A stretch of DNA of 64,000 bases from Diploptera punctata (lineage: Eukaryota; Arthropoda; Insecta; Blattodea; Blaberidae): positions 1 through 64,000 of the forward strand of contig JASPKZ010003414.1 of the NCBI GenBank assembly GCA_030220185.1, in the 5' to 3' direction. This document shows positions 41,161 through 53,812 of this stretch, one piece after another. A model generated the notes under the pieces. That model had not been told where the DNA came from, made no database searches, and saw nothing but the letters and a program-made list of their open reading frames with translations. A program made the translations under genes and the position numbers. Each line of letters opens with the position of its first letter. Position 1 is the first letter of the stretch.

Positions 41161-42729
41161 CACACAATATATATTATATATATGTATATATATTAAATCT
41201 CATCTCCTGAGTTCATAATTATTGTAAAAGCATCTTAGATAAATGCAACGTCGAATTAAAAAAATAAACAAAAATAAAAAGGTTGTAATTTGATAATGAA
41301 TCATCAAAGGAACACTAACCGAAAATGTGAATTTTACAACAGGGGAATATTATCTCTTTAGTACGGACAATTAACTAGCACTACTCAACTCAGATAATTC
41401 TGTTTCCACTCAGACTATGATGCGTCATTAATTAACGTTAAGTACTCGATTCAAGCACAAATTACACACATGATATTTGTGGCGTACGTAACTTGTGTGA
41501 TACTAAGCTCGAAGGCTTATTTCACATTATACATGTGAAATGCAAAAAGCTTTGCGGTTATCTACGAAAGCTCAGAAAATAAAACGATATGTTTAAAATT
41601 TTATGAAGAAAAGGGAACTAAATTACGAAGTTCATGAATATATTCAATTTCTGTAACAACGAGTCGGTTATCTGGACCATAAAATTGAAATATCTCTCGT
41701 CTGAGAGGTGCTTAAAATCACCCTCTTCGCTTTATCAACTAGGAGAGAGAATTACATTTATATTATATAGGCTATTAAATTTCAATGTCAAAAATAAAAA
41801 TAGGCAGAAGCCTTTCAGATGATAGTTTGGTTATAAATGGTTTGCAAAAAAGGATGTAACATATCTCCCAAAATATTCAGAGTATAAAGTGTTTTGAAAT
41901 ATGAAAGATACAATTTTGTATAATGGGTTTACTTGCTAAAGAACATTTATACACAACATTAAATTTTTACATTCGACCAAGTAGTCACACATTTGTAGCA
42001 CACGAATATGATGAACAAAGTGTAATATGCTTATAAAATTTAAAAATAAATATGACGAATGGTGGGTTAAACGTAATTTTGAAAATATATTGTAGATTTT
42101 GTGTGGTGAAGGCACAGAAAATTAAATTTTATAAGTTAGCAAAAGGTTGTATTAAAGTACAAGCAATAAATTGAATATTTCTAAGTCAAGGATGTTAAAC
42201 AAGATTATATTATATATGAGGAAGGCTAAATGGAATAATGTGGTAACGGAAATATTTTAAAGGTAAACTAAAATATAATGTAGGCATTCATACTTCTAAA
42301 TTAGTAATTTGGAGATCCGGGGCATGGATATTTAATCAGAATTAAAAACAAAAGTTATTAACGTTGGACATGCATACTTAAAATGTTCATTCTAGATGTG
42401 AAAATATAAGATATAAAAGTAATAAGGAATGAAAAAAGGTAATTCAATACTCGATTATGTAAAATGTATATACAATTTAAATTGAATGGACATGCAAAAC
42501 AGATGGAGATGAAAGAATAACAAAGAGGGTGTTATTGGGGATGAGAACAAGAGATACAAAACAACACGTATTGTTTAAGAAAAATGTATAAGAAAATGGA
42601 AATAAAATATCAACTAGAGGAGAAATAGAATGTAAAACATTTATTATAAGAGGAATAGGCGAAAGAGAAAGTTGGAAGAAAACACTAAGAATGTTTTTAT
42701 TCCATTTCATTAACGCAGTTTAACCTCTA
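41161..42729. other. Unassigned AT-rich DNA
   Basis: No reliable coding content. Around 42290-42400 the words VIWRSGAWIFN are faintly like the LINE at 25800, not enough to call. Confidence 0.4.
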
Positions 42730-42910
42730 AATTCACAGGTACTTATAAGCTTCTCACACCACCCGGGACTTGCAGTGGCACGACTTGTCGGGAGAGGGAT
42801 TTTAACTATGGATCACACACATACTTTTTTGACCACACAAGGACATCTATGGCTTCCCGAATGAGGGAACAGCGAAATAAGTATTAGGTCCTCTTCCGAG
42901 ACAACATTAT
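42730..42910 (+). repeat. Repeat shared with 58335-58760
   Basis: Blocks ACCCGGGACTTGCAG, GACTTGTCGGGAGAGGGATT and TTGACCACACAAGGACATCT recur in order at 58345-58400 and 58680-58705, where a LINE-A fragment separates them. Nature unknown, possibly a SINE or processed sequence. Confidence 0.5.
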
Positions 42911-42951
42911 GACCAAACACAAAGACTGTTTCTACACATTTATAAAACTGT

Positions 42952-42960
42952 ACAATAATA

Positions 42961-43009
<49 letters not shown>
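42952..43009. repeat. (AAT)n microsatellite
   Basis: About 19 AAT units with one interruption. Confidence 0.97.
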
Positions 43010-43049
43010 GTAGATTAACAATGATGTAGAAGATTAAAAAACTATCTTA

Positions 43050-44720
43050 ATGCCTAAGTACGAAGAATTTGACACACAAAATAGGGTATATAAAAGCTCA
43101 AGCAAAGGTAAGAAAGAAGTAGACAGAAAGAACATGTCAAAGAATTCAGACTTATAATTGGAAGAAGGTGTTCAGAGGCCTGAATGACTTTAAAAAAATT
43201 AAGGAAGCCAGTACACAAAAAGTCAATATTCAGAGAATTTATTTAAATGAATGGAAATTAAATTTTAGCAGGCTATTGATTGAAGACCGTTCGGAATTTT
43301 TAAGTGGAATTGTAGAGAAAACTGATTATCAAAACAGAACGAGTATACATTTAGATATTGAGACAGTAGAAATAGTAATTGACATTTTGAAAAATGAAAA
43401 GATTTGTGGGGAAGGAGTACAGCCAGAATTAATTAAATATGGAACAAGAAATTATTTGAGTCGTTAAGGAGCCTTTTGAGAGATGCCTAAATGGAGAAGA
43501 TGAGCCAGTAGAATGGAAAATTGGGTTGATATCAGTCATTCATATGAAAGGATGAATATATGAGTACTTTGAGCAATCACCCTAATGAATATTTTTGGCC
43601 TATGAAGAAATCATCAAATGCTATTTGGAAGAAAGTTATAAACATAAACAGAATTATCTATAGGCAGGCTTTAGGTCTGGACGATCTACAATTTATCACA
43701 TATTTGTGGTAAAACAATTGAATGAAAAGGCGAATAATACAAGAAAAAAGTTAATTTCACAAAAGTGAAAGATTACCACGAGAACAAAGTGATACAAACA
43801 ATTAATTTTCGAAATTGATTAAATAAATTTAGTAAATATATTTAAAAATTTCAAATTGTAATTGAAGTATATTCTATAAAGTAGCATTATGGGAAGCATT
43901 AGAATATCTGGAATAAAAATATATTATTAAAACATCTAAATTTATTATGAAAATACAGTATCTAAAGTTAAAGTTGGAAAATGTATATTAGAAGAAATTA
44001 AAGCAACAAATGGCCTTGGCAAGGTTGTAGCATATCACGCACGTTATTTAATATATTTATATCTAAAGCACTGTCAAAATGGAGCAAGAAATGTTCAGTA
44101 ATTGGAGTACCAATTGGATATGGATCAACAGATAAAATATATACTCTGTTATTTGCGGATGGGTGAATAATAATTGCGCAAAAATATGAAGACGTAGACT
44201 CTATGTTCAGAAAATTATTGAACTAATACGATAATTGAGATTTGAAAATAAATTTAGAAAAATACATTTTATATGGGATAAGAAGCAGAAACGGAATACT
44301 TGATATTAGAAGATCAGAAGGGGTATATCAGAGGATGTGAAGAATTTGAGTATTGGGGGTAAAAGTAGATAAAGAAGATAGGAAGAAAGTGATTACTAAG
44401 AACAGAATAAATAAAGATGGAACAATAACAGCAACGATAAATGGAATCCTATGGAACAGATATAAAACCAGGGAAAATAAGTTACAAATACATAATTCAA
44501 TACTGAGAAGTACTGTCACATATGGAGCTGAAGTATGAAAATTCAACAAAAACTGACAACAAAAACTTGTGTCTATGGATAACGATTCCTTGGGAAGGGC
44601 AGTAAGATGTTCAAAATTGGAAAAATAAAGAATAAAGTCATACGAGAAGAAATTAAATAGGTGAATATATAAGATACAAACAATTAAATTGGTAATTATA
44701 CGTCTGCAATGCGTCTGCTG
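43050..44720 (+). mobile_element. LINE of a third family, decayed across its length
   Basis: Order on the plus strand: the linker before RT (open frame 43168-43467), RT fingers (AGFRSGRSTIYHIFVVKQL at about 43670-43730), the QGCSIS-like box, the palm as LLFADG followed by a stop (about 44145-44165; FADD in active copies), then a C-terminal part (ILRSTVTYGAEV at 44500-44540). Very AT-rich and full of stops. The full order is kept although nothing is intact. Confidence 0.75.
43168..43467 (+). pseudogene. LINE linker fragment before the reverse transcriptase
   Basis: A 99-codon frame: MFRGLNDFKKIKEASTQ, YLNEWKLNFSRLLIED (the WKxxFSxLL pattern), and IVIDILKNEKICGEGVQPEL with LIKYG, which precedes RT in many LINEs. 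No catalytic residues. It stops where the fingers should begin. Confidence 0.7.
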
Positions 44721-44881
44721 CCTAAAATATTAATTACTGTTAGGCTGATTTTAGGACATCAGAATATATGACTACATTATTTTGTGTAGACCTAATGGAA
44801 ATTTCATGGATTTAAATCTCAATAAAAATTCCACTTGCCTATTAAAATGTTCATCATCATCATCATAGTACATTCACGAAT

Positions 44882-45450
44882 TTAGGCCATTTGTTGACCT
44901 GTTTCGGCCTCAAGAGAAACACCATCCAAAAGTCTTTGAAGTGGACGTCCTGGTCTTCTTCTTCCTGCAGGTTGATATCTTAACATTTGTTTGGGTATTC
45001 TGTGATCTTCCATTCGATGAACATGTTGCATCCATCTTGACTTATAATCAGAAATTTTGTTTTCTAAAGATTCCATGTGCAGTTCTTCTAAGATGTCTTC
45101 ATTTTTTTGTGATCTAGTAGTGTGCATCCTGCAGTCCTCCGAAGATATCTCATTTCTCTGTATATCCTTCTGTTTCAACGTCCATACTTCGCTACCATAC
45201 AAAAGAGTTGGAAGAGCCAGTGTTTTATACACTTTCAGTCTTGAATGCTTTTGGACTAACTGTGGCTTGAAGGTAGAATTTATTAACCCTAAAGTTCTTA
45301 AAAATTTAGATATTTTTGCATTTACATCCTTTTCTTCTTCATACGAGATATTGCATCCTAGATATGTAAAATTATTCACCTGCTCCAAAATTTTATTATC
45401 CAGTACAATTTTACTTCTGACAGGATCTACACCTTGAAATGCCATAATTT
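44882..45450 (-). mobile_element. LINE-B2, 3' end with open C-terminal frame
   Basis: The 187-codon frame 44882-45445 covers the thumb and C-terminal domain: MAFQGVDPVRSKIVLDNKIL, NFTYLGCNISYEEEKDVNAK, YKTLALPTLLYGSEVWTLK, MQHVHRMEDHRIPKQML, then the basic GRRRPGRPLQR. The reverse transcriptase is missing upstream. The 3' end reads GAATGTACTATGATGATG and leads to a GAT-type tail on the minus strand (plus strand 44853-44868). Near-identical to 55530-56140. Confidence 0.85.
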
Positions 45451-45470
45451 TTGTTAAACTGTTTTAATAA

Positions 45471-45509
<39 letters not shown>

Positions 45510-47649
45510 ATCGAAATAATTTTTATATATGTTGTATATCAGTAACAGAATGAACCTGGGAAAATTCTCTATGAAAAGAAAATAAATGTCAGAGCTTTTA
45601 GAATAATTTTGCTCGTATTTGAGATTCCTTTGTTGGTTGTTCACGGAACACTGTGTAATACCAATGTACAGTATTATTATTCGCCCTGAATATTTGCGGA
45701 CCCATCTACGCGCCTTTTCGCTAAACAAGATATACTCTCTAGGAAGTCTTCTCTCAGTATATTGGGTTATTATTATTATTATTGTTGTTATTATTTAATA
45801 TTAAAATAATTTTTCGTTTGTAGAAAATTGTTCAAAATCAGTATACATCTTTCTATTCATTTTTCAATATTGAAGCAATTGAATAACATGGAAATATTAA
45901 TGATGTTTAAAATATGTTTTCACAAGATTTCAGGAGTGATAGAAGATTTCAAAAGGCACATTCAGGTCTATAAAGTGCGTGTGTTTGTGGATCCACCATT
46001 TTACCGCTGAAAATGTCATTGCAACGGGAATTATCCAACCATAATTCCGGATAAATAATTAGAATCATATTAAAAATAGTAAGCTCTTAATGTACGTAGA
46101 GATCATTAAAATAAAACAATGGCAAATATGTCCAAATACTCATAAAAAAGGGTTCAATGCAAATTATGGGTCCAGAGAAAGGACCTGGTAAGTTACTTTT
46201 TTGTTCGAAAGGAGTTTGAGGTGTCATTAAATTCTTCATGGAATGCACGTGTGAAACAGTAAAATATATGCAGTTTAATCAAGTGTTTGTTTACCTCCAA
46301 CGTTTAAAATTATAAACCCATTAAAATTAATTGTATATGAAATTAATATTAATGGAGCGATTGTATACAGGTGCGGTAGTATGGTTGCTGCAGAACTAAA
46401 AGTCCATTTTCTAGGTTTCAAGGAAAAAGTCATTTACTTTTTTTCCCCATACGTTTCAAATATCATATTGATATTTATATTCTATAAAATTCAAATCAAC
46501 AAAATCACATTTTATTAAGACGAAAAATATATGTAAAATTACTGTACATCTTAAAATATTAACATATAGGATGTGCACCTTCCATTGAGCATACAAACAA
46601 ACATACGATTGGACCACCGCAGCTTGTAAGCGAAAATAATACAGGTGGCGTAGACAGTAACATCAACACTGATTGACACTGTACAAATTTTGTTTCAAAA
46701 CTTGAGTGACAAGATACATGGATGCTGCTTGCTGATGCAGTAAGCCTGATGGACATCTTACATGACTTTTACCTATTAACATGTGTATTATTTCGTGAGA
46801 CGATTTCCCCAAAGTTTAGAAATAGCATCTAGAAAGACGGACAACTCTGACTGAACTACGAGTATGTAGGAGTGAATGACGTATAAGTGTACACCAAGCC
46901 AATAGTGGAATTTTTAATATGTGTATTCGGCAATTAGCCAATTAGAATTGCTATGTACTGCATCATCCCATCTAAGTGAAATTGTGGTTGTAAGCAAACA
47001 GAAACAAACAAACTGACGAGATTCGATACTAACACTCTATAGCTACATTCAAACCTGAGTTGAGGTCACTTCCCCCGCTTTATTACTTGTCAATCGGTTA
47101 ATAAGAACTTTAGTAAAATTTCCAAAGTCAATTTATAGAAGTGTACTTCACAGAATTTAACAGCTGTAATCGGGTAACGAAAATTTCTAAATTTAATCAC
47201 GACTTAGTAAGTTTCCGATATGACGAACCAGGGAACTTATAGTAACAATTCCGGAAGTAATTATTAACTTAATCCGATAATAATTCACCCACAACCACAA
47301 TAATCATACTTATATAAAGTTACAAAACTCGACTTCATATTCATAATTAATAATTTCTTATTAATAAACTAATTATTATCCACTTCCATCTTCATATAAA
47401 ATAGCAAATCGTTCAGAGCCTCCTGAGAATTGATTCCATATACCTACTGGTAGAGTTAAATTACGGACCGAACCCAGAGGGTGATTACCAAAACTTGAGT
47501 ACAGTGGTAAATCTTATACATACGGATTGTCATCGTACAAATCTGCTTGATTAGGTCTTGAATTTTACCTAAACTACTTCGTATGAAAATATTACCGTCT
47601 GTTTTTACCAGAAGGCTTATTACTCTGTTGGAAAAAGGTTCAGAGACAC
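45451..47649. other. Unassigned AT-rich DNA with ATT tracts
   Basis: 45470-45507 and 45768-45795 are TTA/ATT microsatellites. Small frames (45828-46010, 46559-46756) have no recognised content. No element ends seen. Confidence 0.45.
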
Positions 47650-47965
47650 TTGAAGAGGACACGTAATTTCAATACAACAGTTGCATTACACAAGTTTATA
47701 TATTGCCCGGATATTTTTCATAAAATATTCCACGCCCATTGGATGGACCTATCTCCAAGTATCTATCTCACGCCACTAGATCACTTGCGGGATCAGATGA
47801 ATCTAGTGTACGATACCCTTGTTTACGCAGAAGACCAACTGAATTGTTGTGTTGCTGCACATGCAATGCTGATGTCCAGAAACTCTGGTGTATTTGAACG
47901 GACCAGATTATAACAGAATCGCAGATTCACTCCACATTTGACGTCTATGGAAAGTCAGTTTCAAC
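47650..47965 (+). pseudogene. IS630/mariner-type transposase C-terminal scrap
   Basis: The 87-codon frame 47650-47913 reads YLTPLDHLRDQMNLVYDTLV and NSGVFERTRL. The TPLDxxLxxxMxxxVYxTxV order and the GVFERxRQ end match the C-terminus of the DDE family seen at 59780-60920 and 9740-10060; the Asp of TPLD is its third catalytic residue. The rest is missing or unreadable. Confidence 0.55.
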
Positions 47966-48086
47966 AACTCTGTAAGTTAACATGTCAACGAGTCTCACAT
48001 AAATTAAACTTAATCATTATGACCCCGTTTATGAATCAATAAAAGTCGAATAAAAATATTTGTGTCACTTGTAATATTACTCGTAA

Positions 48087-48546
48087 ATCATCCTTGATAA
48101 TTTGTGAAACACGTTATGAGATGCAATGTGATTATTTACAGCTATAACGAATAGAATCTGATAATCATCCTTGATAATTTGTGAAACACGTTATGAGATG
48201 CAATGTGATTATTTACAGCTATAACGAATAGAATCTGATAATCATCCTTGATAATTTGTGAAACACGTTATGAGATGCAATGTGATTATTTACAGCTATA
48301 ACGAATAGAATCTGATAATCATCCTTGATAATTTGTGAAACACGTTATGAGATGCAATGTGATTATTTACAGCTATAACGAATAGAATCTGATAATCATC
48401 CTTGATAATTTGTGAAACACGTTATGAGATGCAATGTGATTATTTACAGCTATAACGAATAGAATCTGATAATCATCCTTGATAATTTGTGAAACACGTT
48501 ATGAGATGCAATGTGATTATTTACAGCTATAACGAATAGAATCTGA
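48087..48546. repeat. 77-bp minisatellite, six units
   Basis: Units begin at 48087, 48164, 48241, 48318, 48395 and 48472. Each starts ATCATCCTTGATAATTTGTG and ends GAATAGAATCTGATA. I find no difference between units except at the final base of the last one. The identity suggests recent expansion, or a tract prone to assembly error. Confidence 0.97.
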
Positions 48547-48691
48547 TCATTAATTTTATTTCATTTATTTTTATTTATCGCAGCTCCAATTTACATTTAC
48601 AACTCTACAAATATTACAACAAACGTAAATGTCTCGGTTGTAGTTTAAAAAAAATAAATAAAGCAGTTAATTTAAAGAAGTTATACAAAAT

Positions 48692-48915
48692 AATGTCGGT
48701 CTCGGTGGTCTTGCGGTTTTGTTCCTAACCTCTAGTCCCGAGGCCGCGAGTTTAAACCCAGCAGAGGTCGATGGATTTTTAGAATGGAATAATCCTCCGG
48801 CAGAGATTTTCAGCAACAGTTCCCGAATCTGATGATTTTCGGGCTCGTAAAAGAACGGCAAACCCAAATCTGTGCGTCTGACCCCTAAATTCAACCGAGC
48901 GGCCATCCCCATCCA
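48692..48915 (+). mobile_element. SINE-2, longest copy
   Basis: A head with GTCGGTCTCGGTGGTCTTG (A box) and GCGAGTTTAAACCCAGC (B box), then a body with CAGTTCCCGAATCTGATG and TTTTCGGGCTCGTAAAAG. The body matches 24777-24946 and 40482-40556 inverted. Confidence 0.65.
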
Positions 48916-48969
48916 AATAATATTTACTTGTCTACTCGATGTCTCTTTGAGGCGACATACTAACCATAT

Positions 48970-49005
48970 GTATTTATATATATGTTTATATATATATATA
49001 TATAT
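48970..49005. repeat. (TA)n microsatellite
   Basis: An interrupted TATA tract between SINE-2 and the retroposon tail. Confidence 0.9.
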
Positions 49006-49048
49006 TGTAATTTAGATTTAAGACTTTTCTTTTGTATTTTTTTTTAAA

Positions 49049-49105
49049 CCTGGTTGAGTGGTAGACAAGGCCTTAAGGCCTTAACTCTGCCAGGTAAAAT
49101 AAAGC

Positions 49106-49143
<38 letters not shown>
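49049..49143 (+). mobile_element. Retroposon 3' tail with hairpin and (ATT)n
   Basis: Same block as 31882-31966: CCTGGTTGAGTGGTAGACAA, the AAGGCCTTAAGGCCTT palindrome, CCAGG, AATAAA, then about 12 ATT units. The body upstream is not recognised. Confidence 0.7.
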
Positions 49144-49146
<3 letters not shown>

Positions 49147-49191
49147 GTCGCTCACTGATATCTGTAGGGAAATAAGCATATCTATATTACC

Positions 49192-50013
49192 TTGACTATT
49201 TAACTCATGCCCCAAATGGGAGCCGATGACCAATCGCGTTTCAATGAATTTTTATTTACAATCATCCCAGTCGTGTTTCACCTCGAATTTATCAAATAAG
49301 TTTATCATATTAAAGACAGCTCCTCCGTTTTAACATTCAGAATAGGCCAGAGCATTATTTTGCAGTGACTGACTCTCTAAGAAATACAGTAACCAGATTG
49401 TATATATAGTTCACAAATGTAAAGAAATAGTGTTTGCGGGATATAATAGAAAAAATCGTAGTAATTGATTATACCAGAATAAAAATAAACCACTTTTTGC
49501 ACTTTCTTAAATGTATTATTTCCCAGGAATTTACTCTCCAGAAAAAATATAATTTACATCATAGGACATCAGAAAATAATTAATAACCTATAATGCTGGT
49601 TATAAAAAGTTTGATGCGTTTCATTTTTTATCCACTAGGGTGCATTTTTACACTATTACGATCCTTTGGCAATAAATAATATGATCTGGTTGCAGTGATG
49701 AACAAATGAAGCATAAGAATCGTTTCTCATTTGTTTCCAAACATCGTCGTTTACATTAAATATATCGGCTAATGACTTCAGTGTTATATGCAGCACATTA
49801 GACAGCAACCAACACTAAATATATAAATGTTTTAAAATAACTATATTTAAATAATGACTCGTGAGTAAACAGCTTAATTGTATTCGTTAAATAGTCCTAA
49901 CAAATGCCACTGCTGATTTCCAAATTCTCTAGATAAATTCACTCCTCACTTCGTGAGTCATTCATTTATCGATAATTTGGTAATAACTCGTGGCATTACT
50001 TATGACAAAGAAA
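49192..50013 (+). mobile_element. Family M element, copy c
   Basis: Matches copy a from GACTATTTAACTCATG to the terminal hairpin ending CTCGTGGCATTACTTATGA. The left terminal segment (about 40 bases) is missing. A 51-bp insertion with an 8-bp duplication lies at 49766-49816. Confidence 0.75.
49766..49816. mobile_element. 51-bp micro-insertion with 8-bp duplication
   Basis: AAATATAT flanks both sides (49758-49765 and 49817-49824), and the other family M copies lack the 51 bases. No inverted ends are clear. The target is low-complexity, so the duplication is less compelling than others here. Confidence 0.5.
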
Positions 50014-50964
50014 CTCTTTCTAGGACTGTGTGATGTATGTGCTACACATATAGGGGCCTATGGTTTATTATAGAAAGTAGCTGCTTGTGAATCTCTGATT
50101 TTTCGCTACGTTACATTTTTTATTTATTAACTAGATTAGAATTATTATAATACTCTTAAAGACTATAATAGAATTTAAGGATGATTCAAAATTACTTGAG
50201 AATATCTATGTGAAAATAGATACGATCATTTGGAAAAGAAAAGATAAATAGTTTCTTTTTAAAATGCATCGTTTCAGAAATACGTTTTGAAGTGTAATTA
50301 GAGACACATTCTTTTTATTATGCTATTTCTAATACATTGAACTTCTATTACTAAATTAGAGCGACATTAGAAATTCATTAATTATTTTGTTCTTGTTAGT
50401 TAAAAACATCTGTTAATATCAGCAGACATTATCAACTTTTATTCGTAGTTTGGAACGTTATATTTTGTTTACATGTGTATTGTGATCATTAAGATACGCA
50501 CCGTGTTGAGTGCTTTCTAGTACCTCTAGTCCTCGTGCAATAATCAAATAGAGTTTATTTACTATTCCAAAATGTTAGGTGCATTGTAAAGTTTATTGTG
50601 GCTTATTCTCGCATAGATTCGATCATGAAAGCGAGGCGGTTGTTTACGATACATACCCCTTACAGAGTCGTGACGTATTACACGATACATCGGAACATTT
50701 ACCTACAATCAACACTTTTGAAATTCATATTAAAGCACCATTGAGGTTATGTAATAAGATGTTAATTACATAATTTTTACCCGATAATTCAGTCGTCCTC
50801 AACCAAAGTATTAAATTTCAAGTTATTTTCATATGGAGGTCTTTCGAAAACAATGTTTAATCTTCTGCGTTTTAACTGGAACTGATGGTGTTATATAGGT
50901 TGTATGCTGGATTTATGTCTGAGATTATGTTCTCGTTGAGTAGGCTTTATTCCTAGCTTCTTTT
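50014..50964. other. Unassigned AT-rich DNA
   Basis: Lies between two family M copies in the same orientation. Small frames only. Confidence 0.45.
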
Positions 50965-51674
50965 AGAATCTCTATTTTGATTTACAACCATTCACAATCG
51001 TTCTTCATCTCGATTTTATCACTTTAATTGTATCATATTAAAATCAAGCTCCTCCTTTATAACATTCTGAATGGGTATGAGCATCATTTGGCAGTGACTG
51101 TGTAAGAAATACGGCTACCAGATTGTATATGTAGTGCATGAATGTGATCATATACTTCTTGAGGAATATAATAGAAAAACATTCGTAGTAATTGATTACA
51201 CCATAATAAAAAGAAACCACTGTTTGCACTTTCTTAAACGTATTATTTCCCACGTATTTGCGTTACAGAATAATGTAATTTACATCATAGGACATCAGAA
51301 ATTAATTAATAACCTATAATATTGGTTATAAACAGTTTGATGTGTTTCATTTCTTCCCCACTATGGTGCATTCTTACAATATTGTGATCCTTTGGCAATA
51401 AATAGTATGATCTTGTTGCAGTGATGAACAAATGAAGCATAACAAATGTTTCTCATTTGTTTTGAAACATCGCTGTTTACATTAAAATATAAATAGTTTA
51501 AAATAACTATATTTAAATAATGATTTGTGAGTAAAGAGCTTAATTTTATTCGTTAAATAGTCCTAAAAAGTACCACTCTTGATTTCCAAATTCTCTAGAT
51601 AAATTCACTCCTCACTTCCTAACTCGTGAATTTATCGATAATTTGGAAATCAGTCGTGGCATTACTTATGATAC
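50965..51674 (+). mobile_element. Family M element, copy d
   Basis: Begins inside the element (TTTACAACCATTCACAATCG) and runs to the hairpin end GTCGTGGCATTACTTATGAT. Otherwise colinear with copies c and e. Confidence 0.75.
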
Positions 51675-52037
51675 ATCACTTGTTTTAATTTATCTGATAG
51701 TTTTAATAAAACAGAAGAAAGCTAATGATTAGATATTACTGAAATGTGTGTGGAAATAAATAATATACCTAATAATAATAATAGTTATGCACGATTTCAT
51801 TTTCAGTGCGGTCCGCCACATTTAAATAACTGAAAAGAGAAATAATTGTTTTGTCAATTTAAGGGTTAACATGTGATGAATAGTTTTAGTGTTGCTTGCA
51901 TATCTGTTAGAATATAATCCATGTCATATATCTCAGCTGCATCTCTCTTAGATCACGATCAGCCATGCTTGCAGAAAAATGTGCATTTTAAATCGAATTT
52001 CCAAATGTGTAACTACTATCCTCACAGTGGCCCCTTA

Positions 52038-52073
<36 letters not shown>

Positions 52074-52344
52074 ACGACATGTTTATGCATGTCTATAACC
52101 CCTATTCGTGCGTCTTTTGTCTTTCATGATAACTCGCAAAATCTATTGACTTTTTTGGTGAACCGTTTTACTCACTTTGGCAGATATATAATATTTTAAG
52201 TTTGGTATTTTAACGATTCTAAGTTTATCATCTCTTACTGTCTTCCTTTGATACACTTAGTGTCCATAATCCAAAATGAATTGTCGCCTATATAGAAAAC
52301 TAAAGCGTTGTTTAAAAATATGTATTTGTAGTTGCACGGATTAT
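51675..52344. other. Unassigned AT-rich DNA with (ATT)n tract
   Basis: 52037-52070 is an ATT microsatellite. No coding content recognised. Confidence 0.45.
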
Positions 52345-53272
52345 GTTTAGTGAAAATAAATAATAGTTTTAAAAACTAAAACAACATGCTTTATTAGAAA
52401 ACCGAACTAAAACACGAAAAATAATTTTAATTTTCAACACGCTTGGGATAAAATTAAAGTGGTCAACAAAAATTATCTCCAACACATCTAGAATAAAACT
52501 AGAGTTATCAACAAAAAAAAAGTAATTTTACCATAAAAAGCGTGGGGTGCTTTATATCAATTCATATATTTGATAATAAACAGATATTGGTAAACGTAAA
52601 GTCTCTAAGAAGAAAATGTAAAAACCATAAAAAGCACCCCACGCTTTTGATGGTAATTTTTTTTTATAGATAACTCTAGTTTTATTTTAGATGAGTTGGA
52701 GATGATTTTTTTTGACCACTTTAATTTTATCCCAAGCGTGTTGGAAATTAAAATTATTTTTCATTTTTTAGTTCAGTTTTCTAATAAAGCGCCTTTTTTA
52801 GTTTTTTAAACTATTATTTATTTTTTATTTTTTAGTTTTAATATTTTACAGAATAAGATAAAAATGTAAATATCTTTAAATTGGATACTATTGTAGTATG
52901 AGCTAAAAGTAATACTCTTCTAAAAAAATCCTCCCAGTCGGATTTGAACCAGCGATCTACAGTTTACTGATATTATATACCATTTACAGTCTACCGCTCT
53001 ACCTACTGAGCTCTTATAACGAATTACTAAAAAGTTGATAAGTTCGTAACCTATTTAACCGGTTTTTATTTTTTATTTTTTATTTTCTGATGATTCTAGC
53101 CAGGATTTTAGAAAACATTAGTAAAATTATTGTATTGTCATTGGTCCTTTACAAGTATACAAAGTTTCAAATCGATCCAATGATTTTAAGTGGGTGAAAA
53201 TCGCGTTGAAAGATTCCGTTACATAGATAGATACAGGTCAAGCTAATATAAAGCGTGTAAAAAAAACACTTG
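52345..53272 (-). repeat. Composite repeat, copy B: palindrome plus tRNA-Tyr-like unit
   Basis: The inverse-orientation sister of 21012-21990. 52355-52560 (AACACATCTAGAATAAAACT etc.) pairs with 52620-52840 around a loop near 52560-52620. The tRNA-Tyr-like unit follows at 52922-53020, then the leader, ending TTAGCTTG...ACACGC inverted near 53265. No protein. Confidence 0.75.
52922..53020 (-). ncRNA. tRNA-Tyr-like pseudogene with intron and T7 run
   Basis: Minus strand: GAGCTCAGTAGGTAGAGCGG, GACTGTAAA (GUA anticodon position), an intron-like insert ending near the CTGTAGATCGCTGG block, and GGTTCAAATCCGACTGGG. A run of seven T follows (plus-strand A 52922-52928). The T stem pairs better than in copy A, but the acceptor strands still do not. 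Confidence 0.6.
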
Positions 53273-53805
53273 TTGCGGAAATAACTGGAAAGTTAAAAAT
53301 AATGTATTTTACTTATAATGCATTACACTTATCAAGATCTTAAAATGAGCACGCACACTTTCAGCTAAGAAAAGATATTATACTAGTGATGTAATACATA
53401 CCTTGGCCTTTGGATGTATTTTAATTCGTTTTGTAGTAACAATTATTTTTATCAGTCGCCATGCCTTCAAATACAACATTTAACATTAACTTGATGAATG
53501 TATTAGGAAATTTAATACGATAAGAAACCTACGTTATGCTTGTAATATAAAGCATGATAATAACCTCCACTTTCATTTTAGTTTCTCTTAAATGTGTATG
53601 TTATCACAATTAGTATTGTATGAAACTATCATACACAACTATTATTAATGACATAACAGGCTCTACATATATCAAAATGTAATACGCTTTTTGTTTGTTG
53701 TTTACCCATTTTACTTCCAGGAAAAGCAAATGGCTTGTTTCAGGTAATTGGATTAAGGCTTAGTTAAGGATAAGTTACTTATTTGAATTAGAGTTCACTG
53801 ACTTT
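53273..53805. other. Unassigned AT-rich DNA
   Basis: No features recognised. Confidence 0.45.
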
Positions 53806-53812
53806 TAGGACT

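Noticed and set aside
48087..48546. CRISPR array
   Set aside because: The 77-bp units are contiguous with no variable spacers, and the DNA is eukaryotic.
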